Under the pieces are notes generated by a model that saw nothing but the letters and a program-made list of their open reading frames with translations, was not told the origin of the DNA and made no database searches. 64,000 bases of DNA from Streptomyces sp. NBC_00670. GTDB taxonomy: Bacteria; Actinomycetota; Actinomycetes; Streptomycetales; Streptomycetaceae. The stretch spans positions 5,147,001 to 5,211,000 of the forward strand of contig NZ_CP109017.1 in the NCBI RefSeq assembly GCF_036226765.1. The letters run 5' to 3'. A program made the position numbers and the translations under genes. Below, in pieces: positions 47,332 through 55,932 of the stretch. The stretch's first letter is position 1. Each line of letters opens with the position of its first letter.

Positions 47332-48620
47332 GCGGCGGGACGGGCCGGGACATGCCGGACACTGGGTCCATGACGAGCCCCACGCACCCGCAGTACCGGG
47401 CCTCCTTCGACGTCTGGGGGCCCTGGGTGCTGCTGGCCGCGGGCGTCGTCGCGGCGGCCCTCTCCGCGGCGCCCATCGGGATGAGCCGGTCCGCGACGCT
47501 CCTCTGCGCCGTCCTGGTACCCGTGGGGATCGCGCTCCAGCTCTACTGGGGACGGTCCAAGCGCAGGCACCCGGGCCCGAGCCGGACCGGTGCCCTCCTC
47601 TACTTCCTGCGCTGGTCCCTCGCCTTCGTACTGACCTGGGCCAACCCGTTCTTCGCGTTCTACGCCGTGATCGGCTACTACACCGCGCCCCGGGAGCTGC
47701 CGCACCGGCTGGTGATGCCCGGGCTCGTCCTCACCGCCGTCACCATGGCCGGCAGCGAGATCGGCGGCTGGCCGCCGCACGGACTGGTCCTCTGGCTCGG
47801 CTTCTTCCTCGTCCTGGGCGTCAACGTCTGCATGGTCGGCGTGTTCACCCGGTACGCCGAGCAGGAGCAGGCCCGCGCCGCCACCCAGGCCGAGACCATC
47901 GGGGAACTCGAACGCACCAACACCGCGCTCCAGCAGGCCCTCGACGAGAACGCGGCCCTGCACGCCCAGTTGCTCCTCCAGGCCCGCGAGGCGGGCATCG
48001 CCGACGAACGCCGACGGCTCGCCGCCGAGATCCACGACACCCTCGCCCAGGGCCTGACCGGCATCATCGCCCAGCTCCAGGTGGTCGCCGGCACCTCCGA
48101 CCCGGCCACCGCCCGCACCCACGTGGAGCGCGCCGCCGCGCTGGCCCGGCACAGCCTCGGCGAGGCCCGCCGCTCCGTGCACAACCTCGCCCCCGTCGCC
48201 CTCGCCGCCGACGGGCTGCCCGAGGCACTCCAGAAGACGGTCGCCGAATGGGGCGAACGCAACGGGGCGCGCGCCGACTTCACCGTCACCGGCACCGCCG
48301 AGCACCTCCACGACGAGGTCTCCGCGACCCTGCTCCGCATCGCCGAGGAGGCCCTCTCCAACGCCGCCCGGCACGCCCGCGCCGGCCGGGTCGGCGTCAC
48401 CCTGTCCTTCATGGGCGACGAGGTCAGCCTCGACGTCCGCGACGACGGCACGGGGTTCGACCCGGCCGCCGTCCCCGCCCGCACCCGCGCCGGCGGCTTC
48501 GGTCTCGACGGCATGCGGGCCCGCGCCGAGCGGATCGCGGGCTCCGTCGCCGTCGAGTCCGAGCCGGGGCAGGGCACGGCGGTGTCGGCTCGCGTACCGT
48601 TGGTGCGCCATGAGCGATGA
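47328..48620 (+). CDS. NarL-type sensor histidine kinase
   Basis: A 430-residue membrane kinase: about five or six helices (31-175) with little extracytoplasmic sequence, a coiled coil (180-225), a HisKA_3 domain with phosphoacceptor H236 in AAEIHDTLAQG, and an HATPase (EEALSNAARHA, DDGTGF, GGFGLDGMRARAE). It probably senses membrane or antibiotic stress, as such kinases beside ABC-2 exporters often do. ATG 47328 overlaps the permease stop; ATG 47370 is a possible later start. Confidence 0.92.
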   Translation: MSGGTGRDMPDTGSMTSPTHPQYRASFDVWGPWVLLAAGVVAAALSAAPIGMSRSATLLCAVLVPVGIALQLYWGRSKRRHPGPSRTGALLYFLRWSLAFVLTWANPFFAFYAVIGYYTAPRELPHRLVMPGLVLTAVTMAGSEIGGWPPHGLVLWLGFFLVLGVNVCMVGVFTRYAEQEQARAATQAETIGELERTNTALQQALDENAALHAQLLLQAREAGIADERRRLAAEIHDTLAQGLTGIIAQLQVVAGTSDPATARTHVERAAALARHSLGEARRSVHNLAPVALAADGLPEALQKTVAEWGERNGARADFTVTGTAEHLHDEVSATLLRIAEEALSNAARHARAGRVGVTLSFMGDEVSLDVRDDGTGFDPAAVPARTRAGGFGLDGMRARAERIAGSVAVESEPGQGTAVSARVPLVRHER

Positions 48621-49263
48621 CTCCGCCTCCGACACGCCCATTTCCCTGCTCGTCGTCGACGACCACCCCGTCGTACGGGACGGGCTGCGCGGCATGTTCG
48701 AGTCCGCGCCCGGGTTCACGGTGCTGGGGGAGGCGTCGGGCGGGGTCGAGGCGGTCGAGCGGGCCGTCGCGCTCGATCCGGACGTGGTGCTGATGGATCT
48801 GCGGATGCCGGGCGGGTCGGGGGTGGAGGCGATCCGGGAGCTGGGGCGGCGGGGGGTGCGGGCGAAGGTGCTCGTGCTGACGACGTACGACACGGACTCC
48901 GACACGTTGCCGGCGATCGAGGCCGGGGCCACGGGCTATCTGCTCAAGGACGCGCCGCGGGAGGAACTGTTCACCGCGGTGCGGGCCGCTGCGCGGGGGC
49001 GGACGGTGCTGTCGCCGGCGGTGGCCACGCGGTTGGTGTCGGCGGTGCGGGCGCCGGGGCCGGGGGGTGAGCCGTTGTCCTCCCGCGAGCGGGAGGTCCT
49101 GGCGCTCGTCGCCAAGGGGACGTCGAACCGGGAGATCGCGCGGGCGCTGTTCATCAGTGAGGCGACGGTGAAGACGCATCTGACGCACCTGTACGCCAAG
49201 CTCGGCGTGAAGGACCGCGCGGCGGCGGTGGCCGCGGCCTACGACCGCGGAATCCTGGGGTAA
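48610..49263 (+). CDS. NarL/FixJ-type response regulator
   Basis: A 217-residue regulator. The receiver domain has the acidic pair D17-D18, phosphoacceptor D63 in LMDLRMPGG and a Lys in LLKDA. The LuxR-type HTH is at the end (LSSREREVLALVAKGTSN..., then SEATVKTHLTHLY). It overlaps the kinase by 11 nt and closes the ABC-2 operon, which it probably controls. Confidence 0.95.
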   Translation: MSDDSASDTPISLLVVDDHPVVRDGLRGMFESAPGFTVLGEASGGVEAVERAVALDPDVVLMDLRMPGGSGVEAIRELGRRGVRAKVLVLTTYDTDSDTLPAIEAGATGYLLKDAPREELFTAVRAAARGRTVLSPAVATRLVSAVRAPGPGGEPLSSREREVLALVAKGTSNREIARALFISEATVKTHLTHLYAKLGVKDRAAAVAAAYDRGILG

Positions 49264-49276
49264 CCCCTCGATTCCC

Positions 49277-49588
49277 TCGCCCCCGCCGCCCCTACCCGTC
49301 CCATCCCCAGGGGCTCCGCCCCTTCGACCCCGGAAGAGCGCGCGGGGGAGAGGGGGTGGGTGGGGTGCGTGGGCGGGTGCGGGTGGGTGGATGGTTGCTC
49401 GCGCAGTTCCCCGCGCCCCTGAAAGACCGGGGGAACCCCCGGCTTTCAAGGGGCGCGGGGAACTGCGCGACAAGCCACGATGGACCCGCAGCCGCCCACG
49501 CACCCCACCCCCCGAGCTCTCCCGCTTCCGGGGTCCAAGGGGCGGAGCCCCTTGTGGGGGATGGGGCGGGTAGGGGCGGCGGGGGCGA
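49277..49588. repeat. Nested inverted array of family B and A repeats
   Basis: Fills most of the 335-bp gap between two convergent genes. Order: family B minus (49277-49333), family A minus (49399-49420), family A plus (49449-49470), family B plus (49528-49588). The two A copies extend to arms of 27-28 bp (49399-49425 and 49443-49470) around a smaller GGGGG/CCCCC hairpin. It probably serves as a two-way terminator. Confidence 0.85.
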
Positions 49589-49598
49589 GGAAAATCGC

Positions 49599-51863
49599 CT
49601 ACGCCACCACCCGCAGCAGCAGTACCGTCCGCCCCGGCACCGTCACCGCCGTACCCCCCGCGTACACCTCCCCGGGAGCCGCATCCTGCGGCTCCCGCCC
49701 CGTGTCGACGACCACCTCGTACCGCTCCCCCCACGGCACCCCCGGCAACACGAACGACACCCCCTCACCCCCCGCGTGCAGCACCGCGAGGAAGCTGTCG
49801 TCCACCACCGGCTCCCCCCGCGCGTCCCGCCCCGGAATGTCCCGCCCCGACAGATACATCCCCAGCGTCGCCGCCGGCGCGTACCAGTCCCGCTCCGTCA
49901 TCTCCTCCCCCCGCGCCGTGAACCACGCCAGGTCCCGCAGCCCGTCCCGCAGTCCGTCCGCCGAATGCGCCCGCCCGGAGAAGAACGCCCGCCGCCGCAG
50001 CACGGGATGCGCGTGCCGCAGCGCGATCAGACGCGAGGTCAGGTCGCACAGCGCCCGCCACCCGGGCTCGTCCAGCAGGCTCCAGTCGACCCACCCGGTC
50101 TCGTTGTCCTGGCAGTACGCGTTGTTGTTGCCGCCCTGCGTCCGCCCCATCTCGTCGCCCGCGACGAGCATCGGCACCCCCGTGGACAGCAGCAGCGTCG
50201 TCAGCAGGTTGCGCAGCTGCCGGCGCCGCAGTGCCCGTACCCCCTCGTCGTCCGTCTCGCCCTCTACGCCGCAGTTCCAGGACCGGTTGTCGTCGTTGCC
50301 GTCCCGGTTGCCCTCCCCGTTGGCCTCGTTGTGCTTGCGCTCGTAGGAGACGAGGTCCCGCAGCGTGAAACCGTCGTGCGCGGTGACGAAGTTGACGGAG
50401 GCGTACGGACGGCGCCCGCCCCACGCGTACAGGTCGCTGGAGCCGGAGAGCCGGTAGCCCATCTCCCGCACGTCCGGCAGCGCGTGCCGCCAGAAGTCGC
50501 GCACGGCGTCCCGGTAGCGGTCGTTCCACTCCGTCCACAGCGGCGGGAACGCGCCCACCTGGTAGCCGCCGGAGCCGACGTCCCACGGCTCGGCGATCAG
50601 CTTCACCCGGCGCAGCACCGGGTCCTGGGCGATCACCGCGAGGAACGGCGAGAGCATGTCGACGTCGTGCATCGAGCGGGCCAGCGCCGCCGCCAGGTCG
50701 AAGCGGAAGCCGTCGACGCCCATCTCCGTCACCCAGTAGCGCAGCGAGTCGGTGATCAGGCGCAGCACGTGCGGCTGGACGACGTGCAGGGTGTTGCCGC
50801 AGCCGGTGTAGTCGGCGTACCGCCGCGCGTCCGCCTGGAGGCGGTAGTAGCCGCGGTTGTCGATGCCCTTGAGGGACAGCGTCGGACCCAGCTCGCCCGC
50901 CTCCGCCGTGTGGTTGTAGACCACGTCGAGGATGACCTCGATCCCGGCCGCGTGCAGCGCGCGCACCATCCGCTTGAACTCGCCGACCTGCTGCCCCGCC
51001 GTCCCGGAGGCCGCGTACGCCGCGTGCGGGGCGAAGTAGCCGATGGAGTTGTACCCCCAGTGGTTGCGCAGGCCCCGGCGCAGCAGATGGTCCTCGTGCG
51101 CGAACTGGTGCACGGGCAGCAGCTCCACCGCCGTCACGCCGAGCCGCGTGAGGTGCGCGAGGGCCGCCGGGTGCGCGAGGCCGGCGTACGTGCCGCGCAG
51201 CTCGGGCGGGATCCCCGGGTGCAGCCTGGTGAAGCCGCGCACGTGCAGCTCGTACAGGACGGTGTCCGCCCAGGGGGTCTTGGGCCGGTGGTCGTCGGCC
51301 CAGTCGTCGCCGTCGTGGACGACGACGCCCTTGGGGACGTACGGCGCGGAGTCCCGCTCGTCGCGCACGGTGTCGGCGACGTGCTGCTCGGGCCAGTCCC
51401 GTACGTGCCCGTACACCTCCGCCGGCAGCGCGAACTCACCGTCCACCGCACGGGCGTACGGGTCGAGGAGCAGCTTGGCCGGGTTCCAGCGGGCGCCGGT
51501 CCACGGGTCCCAGCGGCCGTGCACCCGGTAGCCGTAGCGCTGCCCGGGGCGGACGCCGGGCACGAAGCCGTGCCAGATCTCGTGCGTCAGCTCGGCCAGC
51601 GGCACCCGGGTCTCCCTGTATTCGGGGCCTCGCTCGTCGAACAGACACAGCTCCACCGCCTCCGCCCCACCCGCCCACAGCGCGAAGTTGGTGCCCACGG
51701 TGCCGTCCGGTCCGGTGCGGAACCGCGCGCCGAGCGGGGTCGGCGCCCCCGGCCACACCGGTGGTGCGGGCGCCTCGCGCGGGGCGCCGTTCAGCACGGC
51801 GTCCCGGCGGCGCGCGTGCCCCGCCGCTCTCTGTACTGCCTCCTGCTCGGCTGCGCTCGACAC
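49599..51863 (-). CDS. glgX: Glycogen debranching enzyme
   Basis: Hydrolyses alpha-1,6 branches of glucan trimmed by GlgP. The 754-residue protein has an N-terminal CBM48 domain (about 38-150), a GH13 domain with D389 in GFRFDLA, E425 in IAEPWD and D497 in TAHDGF, and the GlgX-typical NNAYCQDNETGWVDW. GTG 51863 has GGGAGG 7 nt upstream. It lies 15 kb from the glg gene cluster. Confidence 0.95.
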   Translation of the reverse strand: MSSAAEQEAVQRAAGHARRRDAVLNGAPREAPAPPVWPGAPTPLGARFRTGPDGTVGTNFALWAGGAEAVELCLFDERGPEYRETRVPLAELTHEIWHGFVPGVRPGQRYGYRVHGRWDPWTGARWNPAKLLLDPYARAVDGEFALPAEVYGHVRDWPEQHVADTVRDERDSAPYVPKGVVVHDGDDWADDHRPKTPWADTVLYELHVRGFTRLHPGIPPELRGTYAGLAHPAALAHLTRLGVTAVELLPVHQFAHEDHLLRRGLRNHWGYNSIGYFAPHAAYAASGTAGQQVGEFKRMVRALHAAGIEVILDVVYNHTAEAGELGPTLSLKGIDNRGYYRLQADARRYADYTGCGNTLHVVQPHVLRLITDSLRYWVTEMGVDGFRFDLAAALARSMHDVDMLSPFLAVIAQDPVLRRVKLIAEPWDVGSGGYQVGAFPPLWTEWNDRYRDAVRDFWRHALPDVREMGYRLSGSSDLYAWGGRRPYASVNFVTAHDGFTLRDLVSYERKHNEANGEGNRDGNDDNRSWNCGVEGETDDEGVRALRRRQLRNLLTTLLLSTGVPMLVAGDEMGRTQGGNNNAYCQDNETGWVDWSLLDEPGWRALCDLTSRLIALRHAHPVLRRRAFFSGRAHSADGLRDGLRDLAWFTARGEEMTERDWYAPAATLGMYLSGRDIPGRDARGEPVVDDSFLAVLHAGGEGVSFVLPGVPWGERYEVVVDTGREPQDAAPGEVYAGGTAVTVPGRTVLLLRVVA

Positions 51864-52202
51864 CGGTAGGCCTCCCGCGGCTCCGTGGGGCGACGCGGAA
51901 AAGGGCGCACGGCGTCCCGGCCGCGGCACCTCGTCGCGTCGTCCTCCCCAAGGTTCTGCCCAGAGCGTGGCACGCACTCACGTTTCCCGGGGTGGCCGAA
52001 GCGGTGACATGACAGGTGGGGGCACCCGCGGGGCCCGAACCCCGCGCGCACCCCGGCGCACCGGCGTTCGGCGCGAATTGGGACTGAACAGTGACAATCA
52101 CGGGGGCCCGGCGGGCCCGGCCGTGTGATTCATTTGCGCAGTACGCGCGTATGACGCGCTGGAGTGCGGGCCTCGACAGGCCGTGCGAGGGGAGAACGAC
52201 AA
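51864..52202. other. Divergent intergenic region between glgX and the L,D-transpeptidase
   Basis: These 339 bp should hold two promoters. I see the two ribosome-binding sites at the ends but no confident -10/-35 pair, no strong dyad and no small gene. Confidence 0.4.
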
Positions 52203-53444
52203 GTGAACAGACGACCGATCCAGGGGGCGTCGGTTGGCGCACGGATACGCGGCGGCAGGGGGACGGTCCGGGCGGCGCTGCTCGGCTCACTGCTGCTCGC
52301 GGTGACCGCGTGCGGCGGGGGCGGAGGGTCCGACGCGGACTCGGCGAGCGGCGGCAAGGACGCGGGCAGCGCGAAGAGCGCCTCCCCGCAGGCCGTCGTG
52401 ACGATCGCGCCGAAGAACGGCGCGGACGACGTGGCCACCACCGGGGCGCTGAAGGTCACCGCGGCCAAGGGCAAACTGACGAAGGTGAGCGTCGAGGACG
52501 CCAAGGGCCGCGAGGTCGACGGGAAGATAACCGGCGGGGGCGCCACCTGGACGCCCTCGGGCCACCTGGCCACCCACACCCGCTACACCGTCAGCGCGGT
52601 CGCCAAGGACTCCGGCGGCCGCAGCACCACCCAGAAGTCCAGCTTCACCACGCTGACCCCGAAGGCCACCTTCACCGGCACCTTCACTCCGGAGGACGGC
52701 AGCAAGGTCGGCGTCGGGATGCCGTTCTCGGTCAACTTCACCCGGGGCATCACGCACCCGGAGGACGTCGAGAAGGCGATCACGATCAAGACCGAGCCGG
52801 CCGTCGAGGTCCGCGGCCACTGGTTCGGCAACGACCGGCTCGACTTCCGGCCCAAGGAGTACTGGAAGCCCGGCACGAAGGTCAGCGTCACGCTGAACCT
52901 CGACGGCGTCGAGGGCCGGGCCGGCGTCTACGGCAAGCAGGCCAAGACGGTCGACTTCACGATCGGGCGCAGCCAGATCTCCACGGTCGACGTCAAGACC
53001 CAGAAGATGACCGTCCGCCGCGACGGCAAGGTCATCAAGACCATCCCGGTCACCACCGGCAAGCCCGGCTACGACACGTGGAACGGCCAGATGGTCATCA
53101 CCGAGCGCCTCACGGTGACCCGGATGAACGGCGAGACGGTCGGCTACGGCGGCGAGTACGACATCAAGGACGTCCCGCACGCCATGCGCCTGACCACCTC
53201 CGGCACGTTCATCCACGGCAACTACTGGGGCGGCGGCACCTTCGGCAACTACGCCTCCAGCCACGGCTGCATCGGCCTGCGCGACGTCAAGGGCGGCTAC
53301 GACAGCGGCGTCTCGGCGGCATGGTTCTTCAACCGCTCCATGGCCGGCGACGTGGTGGTGGTCAAGCACTCCCACGACAAGACGGTGTCCCCGGACAACG
53401 GCTTGAACGGCTGGAACATGTCCTGGGAGGACTGGACCGCCTGA
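52203..53444 (+). CDS. L,D-transpeptidase lipoprotein
   Basis: Cross-links peptidoglycan by 3->3 bonds at the outer face of the membrane. The 413-residue precursor has a lipobox ending at C37 (LAVTAC), two Ig-like domains (about 62-255) and a C-terminal YkuD domain (258-395). The catalytic motif is HGNYWGGGTFGNYASSHGC with H338, H354 and C356. This is the LdtMt2-like architecture of actinobacteria. GTG 52203 has GGGGAG 8 nt upstream. It is followed by family A and B repeats. Confidence 0.95.
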   Translation: MNRRPIQGASVGARIRGGRGTVRAALLGSLLLAVTACGGGGGSDADSASGGKDAGSAKSASPQAVVTIAPKNGADDVATTGALKVTAAKGKLTKVSVEDAKGREVDGKITGGGATWTPSGHLATHTRYTVSAVAKDSGGRSTTQKSSFTTLTPKATFTGTFTPEDGSKVGVGMPFSVNFTRGITHPEDVEKAITIKTEPAVEVRGHWFGNDRLDFRPKEYWKPGTKVSVTLNLDGVEGRAGVYGKQAKTVDFTIGRSQISTVDVKTQKMTVRRDGKVIKTIPVTTGKPGYDTWNGQMVITERLTVTRMNGETVGYGGEYDIKDVPHAMRLTTSGTFIHGNYWGGGTFGNYASSHGCIGLRDVKGGYDSGVSAAWFFNRSMAGDVVVVKHSHDKTVSPDNGLNGWNMSWEDWTA

Positions 53445-53447
53445 TCA

Positions 53448-53529
53448 AGGGGCGCGGGGAACTGCGCATCTTTTGGGGGTCCGGGGGCTTGCCCCCGGGG
53501 ACGGGAAGGGTAGGGGCGGCGGGGGCGAA
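53448..53529 (+). terminator. Family A and degenerate family B repeats between convergent genes
   Basis: A family A copy (53448-53468) starts 4 nt after the L,D-transpeptidase stop. A family B-like element follows (53477-53529) with a perfect CCGGGGGC/GCCCCCGG hairpin (53481-53498). It probably terminates both convergent genes. Confidence 0.65.
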
Positions 53530-53561
53530 AAAAGCCCTCCCGCCCCCACCCCCCCGCACTC

Positions 53562-54329
53562 TCAGACGAACTCCGCCTTCCCCGGCCCCTCCTCCACAAA
53601 GGACCGCATCCCCCGCTCACGATCCTCCGTGGCGAACAACCCCGCGAACCACCCCCGCTCAACGGCAAGCCCCGTCTCGATGTCGGTCTCAAGACCCGCA
53701 TCGACGGACTCCTTCGCCGCGCGCAGCGCGATCGCCGGCCCCCGCGCCAACCGCGCCGCCCACGCACGCGCCGCCTCGTACACCTCCCCGGCCGGAACGA
53801 CCCGGTCCACGAGCCCCAGCGCCAAGGCCTCGTCCGCCTTGACCTGACGCCCCGTGAAGATCAGGTCCTTCGCCCGGGACGGCCCGATCAGCCGGGACAG
53901 CCGCTGGGTGCCACCCGCACCCGGAATCAGCCCGAGCAGGATCTCCGGCTGGCCCAGCTTCGCGTTGTCCGCGGCGATGCGATGGTCCGCGCAGAGCGCC
54001 AACTCGCAGCCCCCGCCCAGCGCGTACCCCGTCACGGCGGCCACGACCGGCTTGGGGATGCGGGCCACGGCGGTGAAGGACTCCTGGAGGGCGCGGGCGC
54101 GCAGGACCATCGCGGCGTGGTCCATGGCCCGCATCTCCTTGATGTCCGCGCCGGCCGCGAACACCTTCTCCCCGCCGTAGAGGATCACCGCCCGTACGTC
54201 GGCGCGGCCCCCCGCCTCCTCCGCGAGCTCCTTGATCCGGTCCTGCGTGGCCACGTCCAACGCGTTCATCGGCGGCCGGTCCAGCCGGATCGTACCGATG
54301 CCTTCGGCGACTTCGAGATGTACGGTCAT
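53562..54329 (-). CDS. Enoyl-CoA hydratase/isomerase family protein
   Basis: A 255-residue crotonase-fold enzyme, probably in fatty-acid or amino-acid degradation. The oxyanion-hole segment is AAGADIKEM, and both catalytic glutamates are present: E109 in GGGCELAL and E129 in GQPEILLGLIPGAGG, so hydratase activity is likely. ATG 54329 begins the conserved N-terminus. A palindrome 9 nt upstream may be its operator. Confidence 0.93.
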   Translation of the reverse strand: MTVHLEVAEGIGTIRLDRPPMNALDVATQDRIKELAEEAGGRADVRAVILYGGEKVFAAGADIKEMRAMDHAAMVLRARALQESFTAVARIPKPVVAAVTGYALGGGCELALCADHRIAADNAKLGQPEILLGLIPGAGGTQRLSRLIGPSRAKDLIFTGRQVKADEALALGLVDRVVPAGEVYEAARAWAARLARGPAIALRAAKESVDAGLETDIETGLAVERGWFAGLFATEDRERGMRSFVEEGPGKAEFV

Positions 54330-54337
54330 GCACGCAG

Positions 54338-54353
54338 GTTAACGCGCGCTAAC
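54338..54353. promoter_or_regulatory. Candidate operator palindrome upstream of the enoyl-CoA hydratase
   Basis: GTTAACGCGCGCTAAC is a 16-bp palindrome apart from one base pair (two mismatched positions). It overlaps the likely -10 region (TAACCT on the minus strand), 9 nt before the ATG. Confidence 0.4.
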
Positions 54354-54511
54354 GACAATGCCGCCAGTGCCCGGCGCCCCTCACCACCGCCACCGTGTCC
54401 CGCTCGTTATGCCGCCCCCCTTGCAGTTGACACGGTGTCTCATCCGGCGTCGTGTGGGTGGATTCCGTGTGAACCGGCCCGTAGCTTCCGCCGGGCGGTC
54501 ATGATGAGGGC

Positions 54512-55009
54512 ATGGCGGGGCTGGAGGGCATCGATCAGCCGCGGGGGCAAGGGCGTGCGACCGCCGCGCGCTGGACGCCCGCGGTCGAGGACGAACGGGC
54601 GTTGAAGGCGCTGGACCTGTTCGGCGACCCCACGGAGGCGGAGGTTCCGCTCCCGTCGCTGCCGGAGTCCGCCGCCACCGCCCGCCGTCTCGCCCAGGTC
54701 GTCCTGCTGCGGCACTGGGGGCTCGGACCCAAGCTGACGGAGGACGCCGTCCTGCTCGTCTCGGAGCTGGTGGGCAACGCCGTACGGCACACCGGCGCCC
54801 GCGCCTTCGGACTGCGGATGCGGCGCCGTCGCGGCCGGATCCGGGTGGAGGTGCGGGACCCCTCCCGCGGCCTGCCCTGTCTCATGCCGGTCCAGGAACT
54901 CGACGTCAGCGGCCGCGGGCTCTTCCTCGTCAACGAGCTCTCCGACCGCTGGGGCGTGGACCTGCTCCCGCTCGGCAAGACGACGTGGTTCGAGATGCGC
55001 GCGCCGTGA
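54512..55009 (+). CDS. RsbW-like ATP-binding protein (anti-sigma kinase fold)
   Basis: A 165-residue protein with an HATPase_c_2 domain of the type common in Streptomyces: ARRLAQVVLLRHWGL, the N-box ELVGNAVRHTG, then VRDPSRGLP and GRGLFLVNELSDRWGV. Such proteins may phosphorylate anti-anti-sigma factors; no partner sigma factor or antagonist lies nearby. ATG 54512 follows GAGGG. Confidence 0.88.
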   Translation: MAGLEGIDQPRGQGRATAARWTPAVEDERALKALDLFGDPTEAEVPLPSLPESAATARRLAQVVLLRHWGLGPKLTEDAVLLVSELVGNAVRHTGARAFGLRMRRRRGRIRVEVRDPSRGLPCLMPVQELDVSGRGLFLVNELSDRWGVDLLPLGKTTWFEMRAP

Positions 55010-55082
55010 CGGCGCACCGCCGATCCGGCGGGCAAGCGCATCCGCGACCCACCCCCACCCGCCGTACGGGCGAATAGGCAGG

Positions 55083-55105
55083 TTTTAGGACGAGAAGTCC
55101 TTAAA
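55083..55105 (+). promoter_or_regulatory. AT-rich dyad overlapping the deacetylase start codon
   Basis: TTTTAGGAC-GAGAA-GTCCTTAAA is a 9-bp dyad with one mismatch whose last base is the A of the ATG at 55105. It could be an operator or an mRNA hairpin that hides the translation start. Confidence 0.5.
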
Positions 55106-55932
55106 TGGTGCGGGTGAACACCCCGTCCCCCGCCCGCCGCCAGGCCCTCCGCGCCGGCGCCGGACTCGCCGCGGCCGCCGCCCTCACCGGCACGGGCGCC
55201 GCCTGCTCGGCCACCGGCCCCTCCGCCACGACGGCCGCCGCCGCGTCTCCGCCGACCGGCACCACCCGCCCCCCGACCGGCACCCCCACCCCCACGGCGA
55301 CCCCCGCGACCCCCCGCGCCTACCCCGGCCTCCCCGCCCAGATCACCCACGGTCCCCGCACCGGCCCCGGCGTCGCCCTCACCTTCCACGGGCAGGGAGA
55401 CCCCGCCCTTGCCGAGGCCCTCCTGCGCGCCGCCGAGCGGTCCGGCGCCCGTGTCACCGTCCTGGCCGTCGGCGACTGGCTCGACGCCCACCCCGCGCTC
55501 GCCCGCCGCGTCCTCGACGGCGGCCACGACCTGGGCAACCACACCCAGCGCCACCTCGCCGTCAACACCCTGTCCGAGGCGGACGCCGCCGCCGAGATCG
55601 AGGAGTGCGCCCGGCGCCTGCGCCGGCTCACCGGCTCCATCGGCACCTGGTTCCGCCCCTCGCGCGCCCCCACCGCCTCCCCGCTCGTCGTACGCCTGGC
55701 CCGCCGCGCGGGCTACCCGCACGTGCTGTCGTACGACGTCGACTCCCTCGACCACACCGACCCGGGCGCCGACGCCGTCACCCGCACGGTCCTCGACGAG
55801 GTCCGCCCCGGTTCCGTGGTGAGCCTGCACCTCGGCCACCCGGACACCGTCGCCGCCCTCCCCGCCCTCCTGACCGGACTCGACCACCGCGGCCTGCGCG
55901 CGGTGACCACCACGGAGCTGCTGAGCCGATGA
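55105..55932 (+). CDS. Lipoprotein polysaccharide deacetylase-like protein with altered motif 1
   Basis: A 275-residue exported protein. The N-terminus has twin-arginine-like ARRQALRAGAG and a lipobox-like cysteine (GAACS), then a Thr/Pro-rich linker and a NodB-fold domain (about 78-270). Motif 2 is intact (NHTQRH), motif 3 reads FRPSRAP, and LHLGH ends the domain. Motif 1, normally TFDDGP, is TFHGQGDP, so the catalytic Asp is lost. It may be a binding protein or use altered chemistry. It is coupled to the next gene by ATGA. Confidence 0.85.
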   Translation: MVRVNTPSPARRQALRAGAGLAAAAALTGTGAACSATGPSATTAAAASPPTGTTRPPTGTPTPTATPATPRAYPGLPAQITHGPRTGPGVALTFHGQGDPALAEALLRAAERSGARVTVLAVGDWLDAHPALARRVLDGGHDLGNHTQRHLAVNTLSEADAAAEIEECARRLRRLTGSIGTWFRPSRAPTASPLVVRLARRAGYPHVLSYDVDSLDHTDPGADAVTRTVLDEVRPGSVVSLHLGHPDTVAALPALLTGLDHRGLRAVTTTELLSR

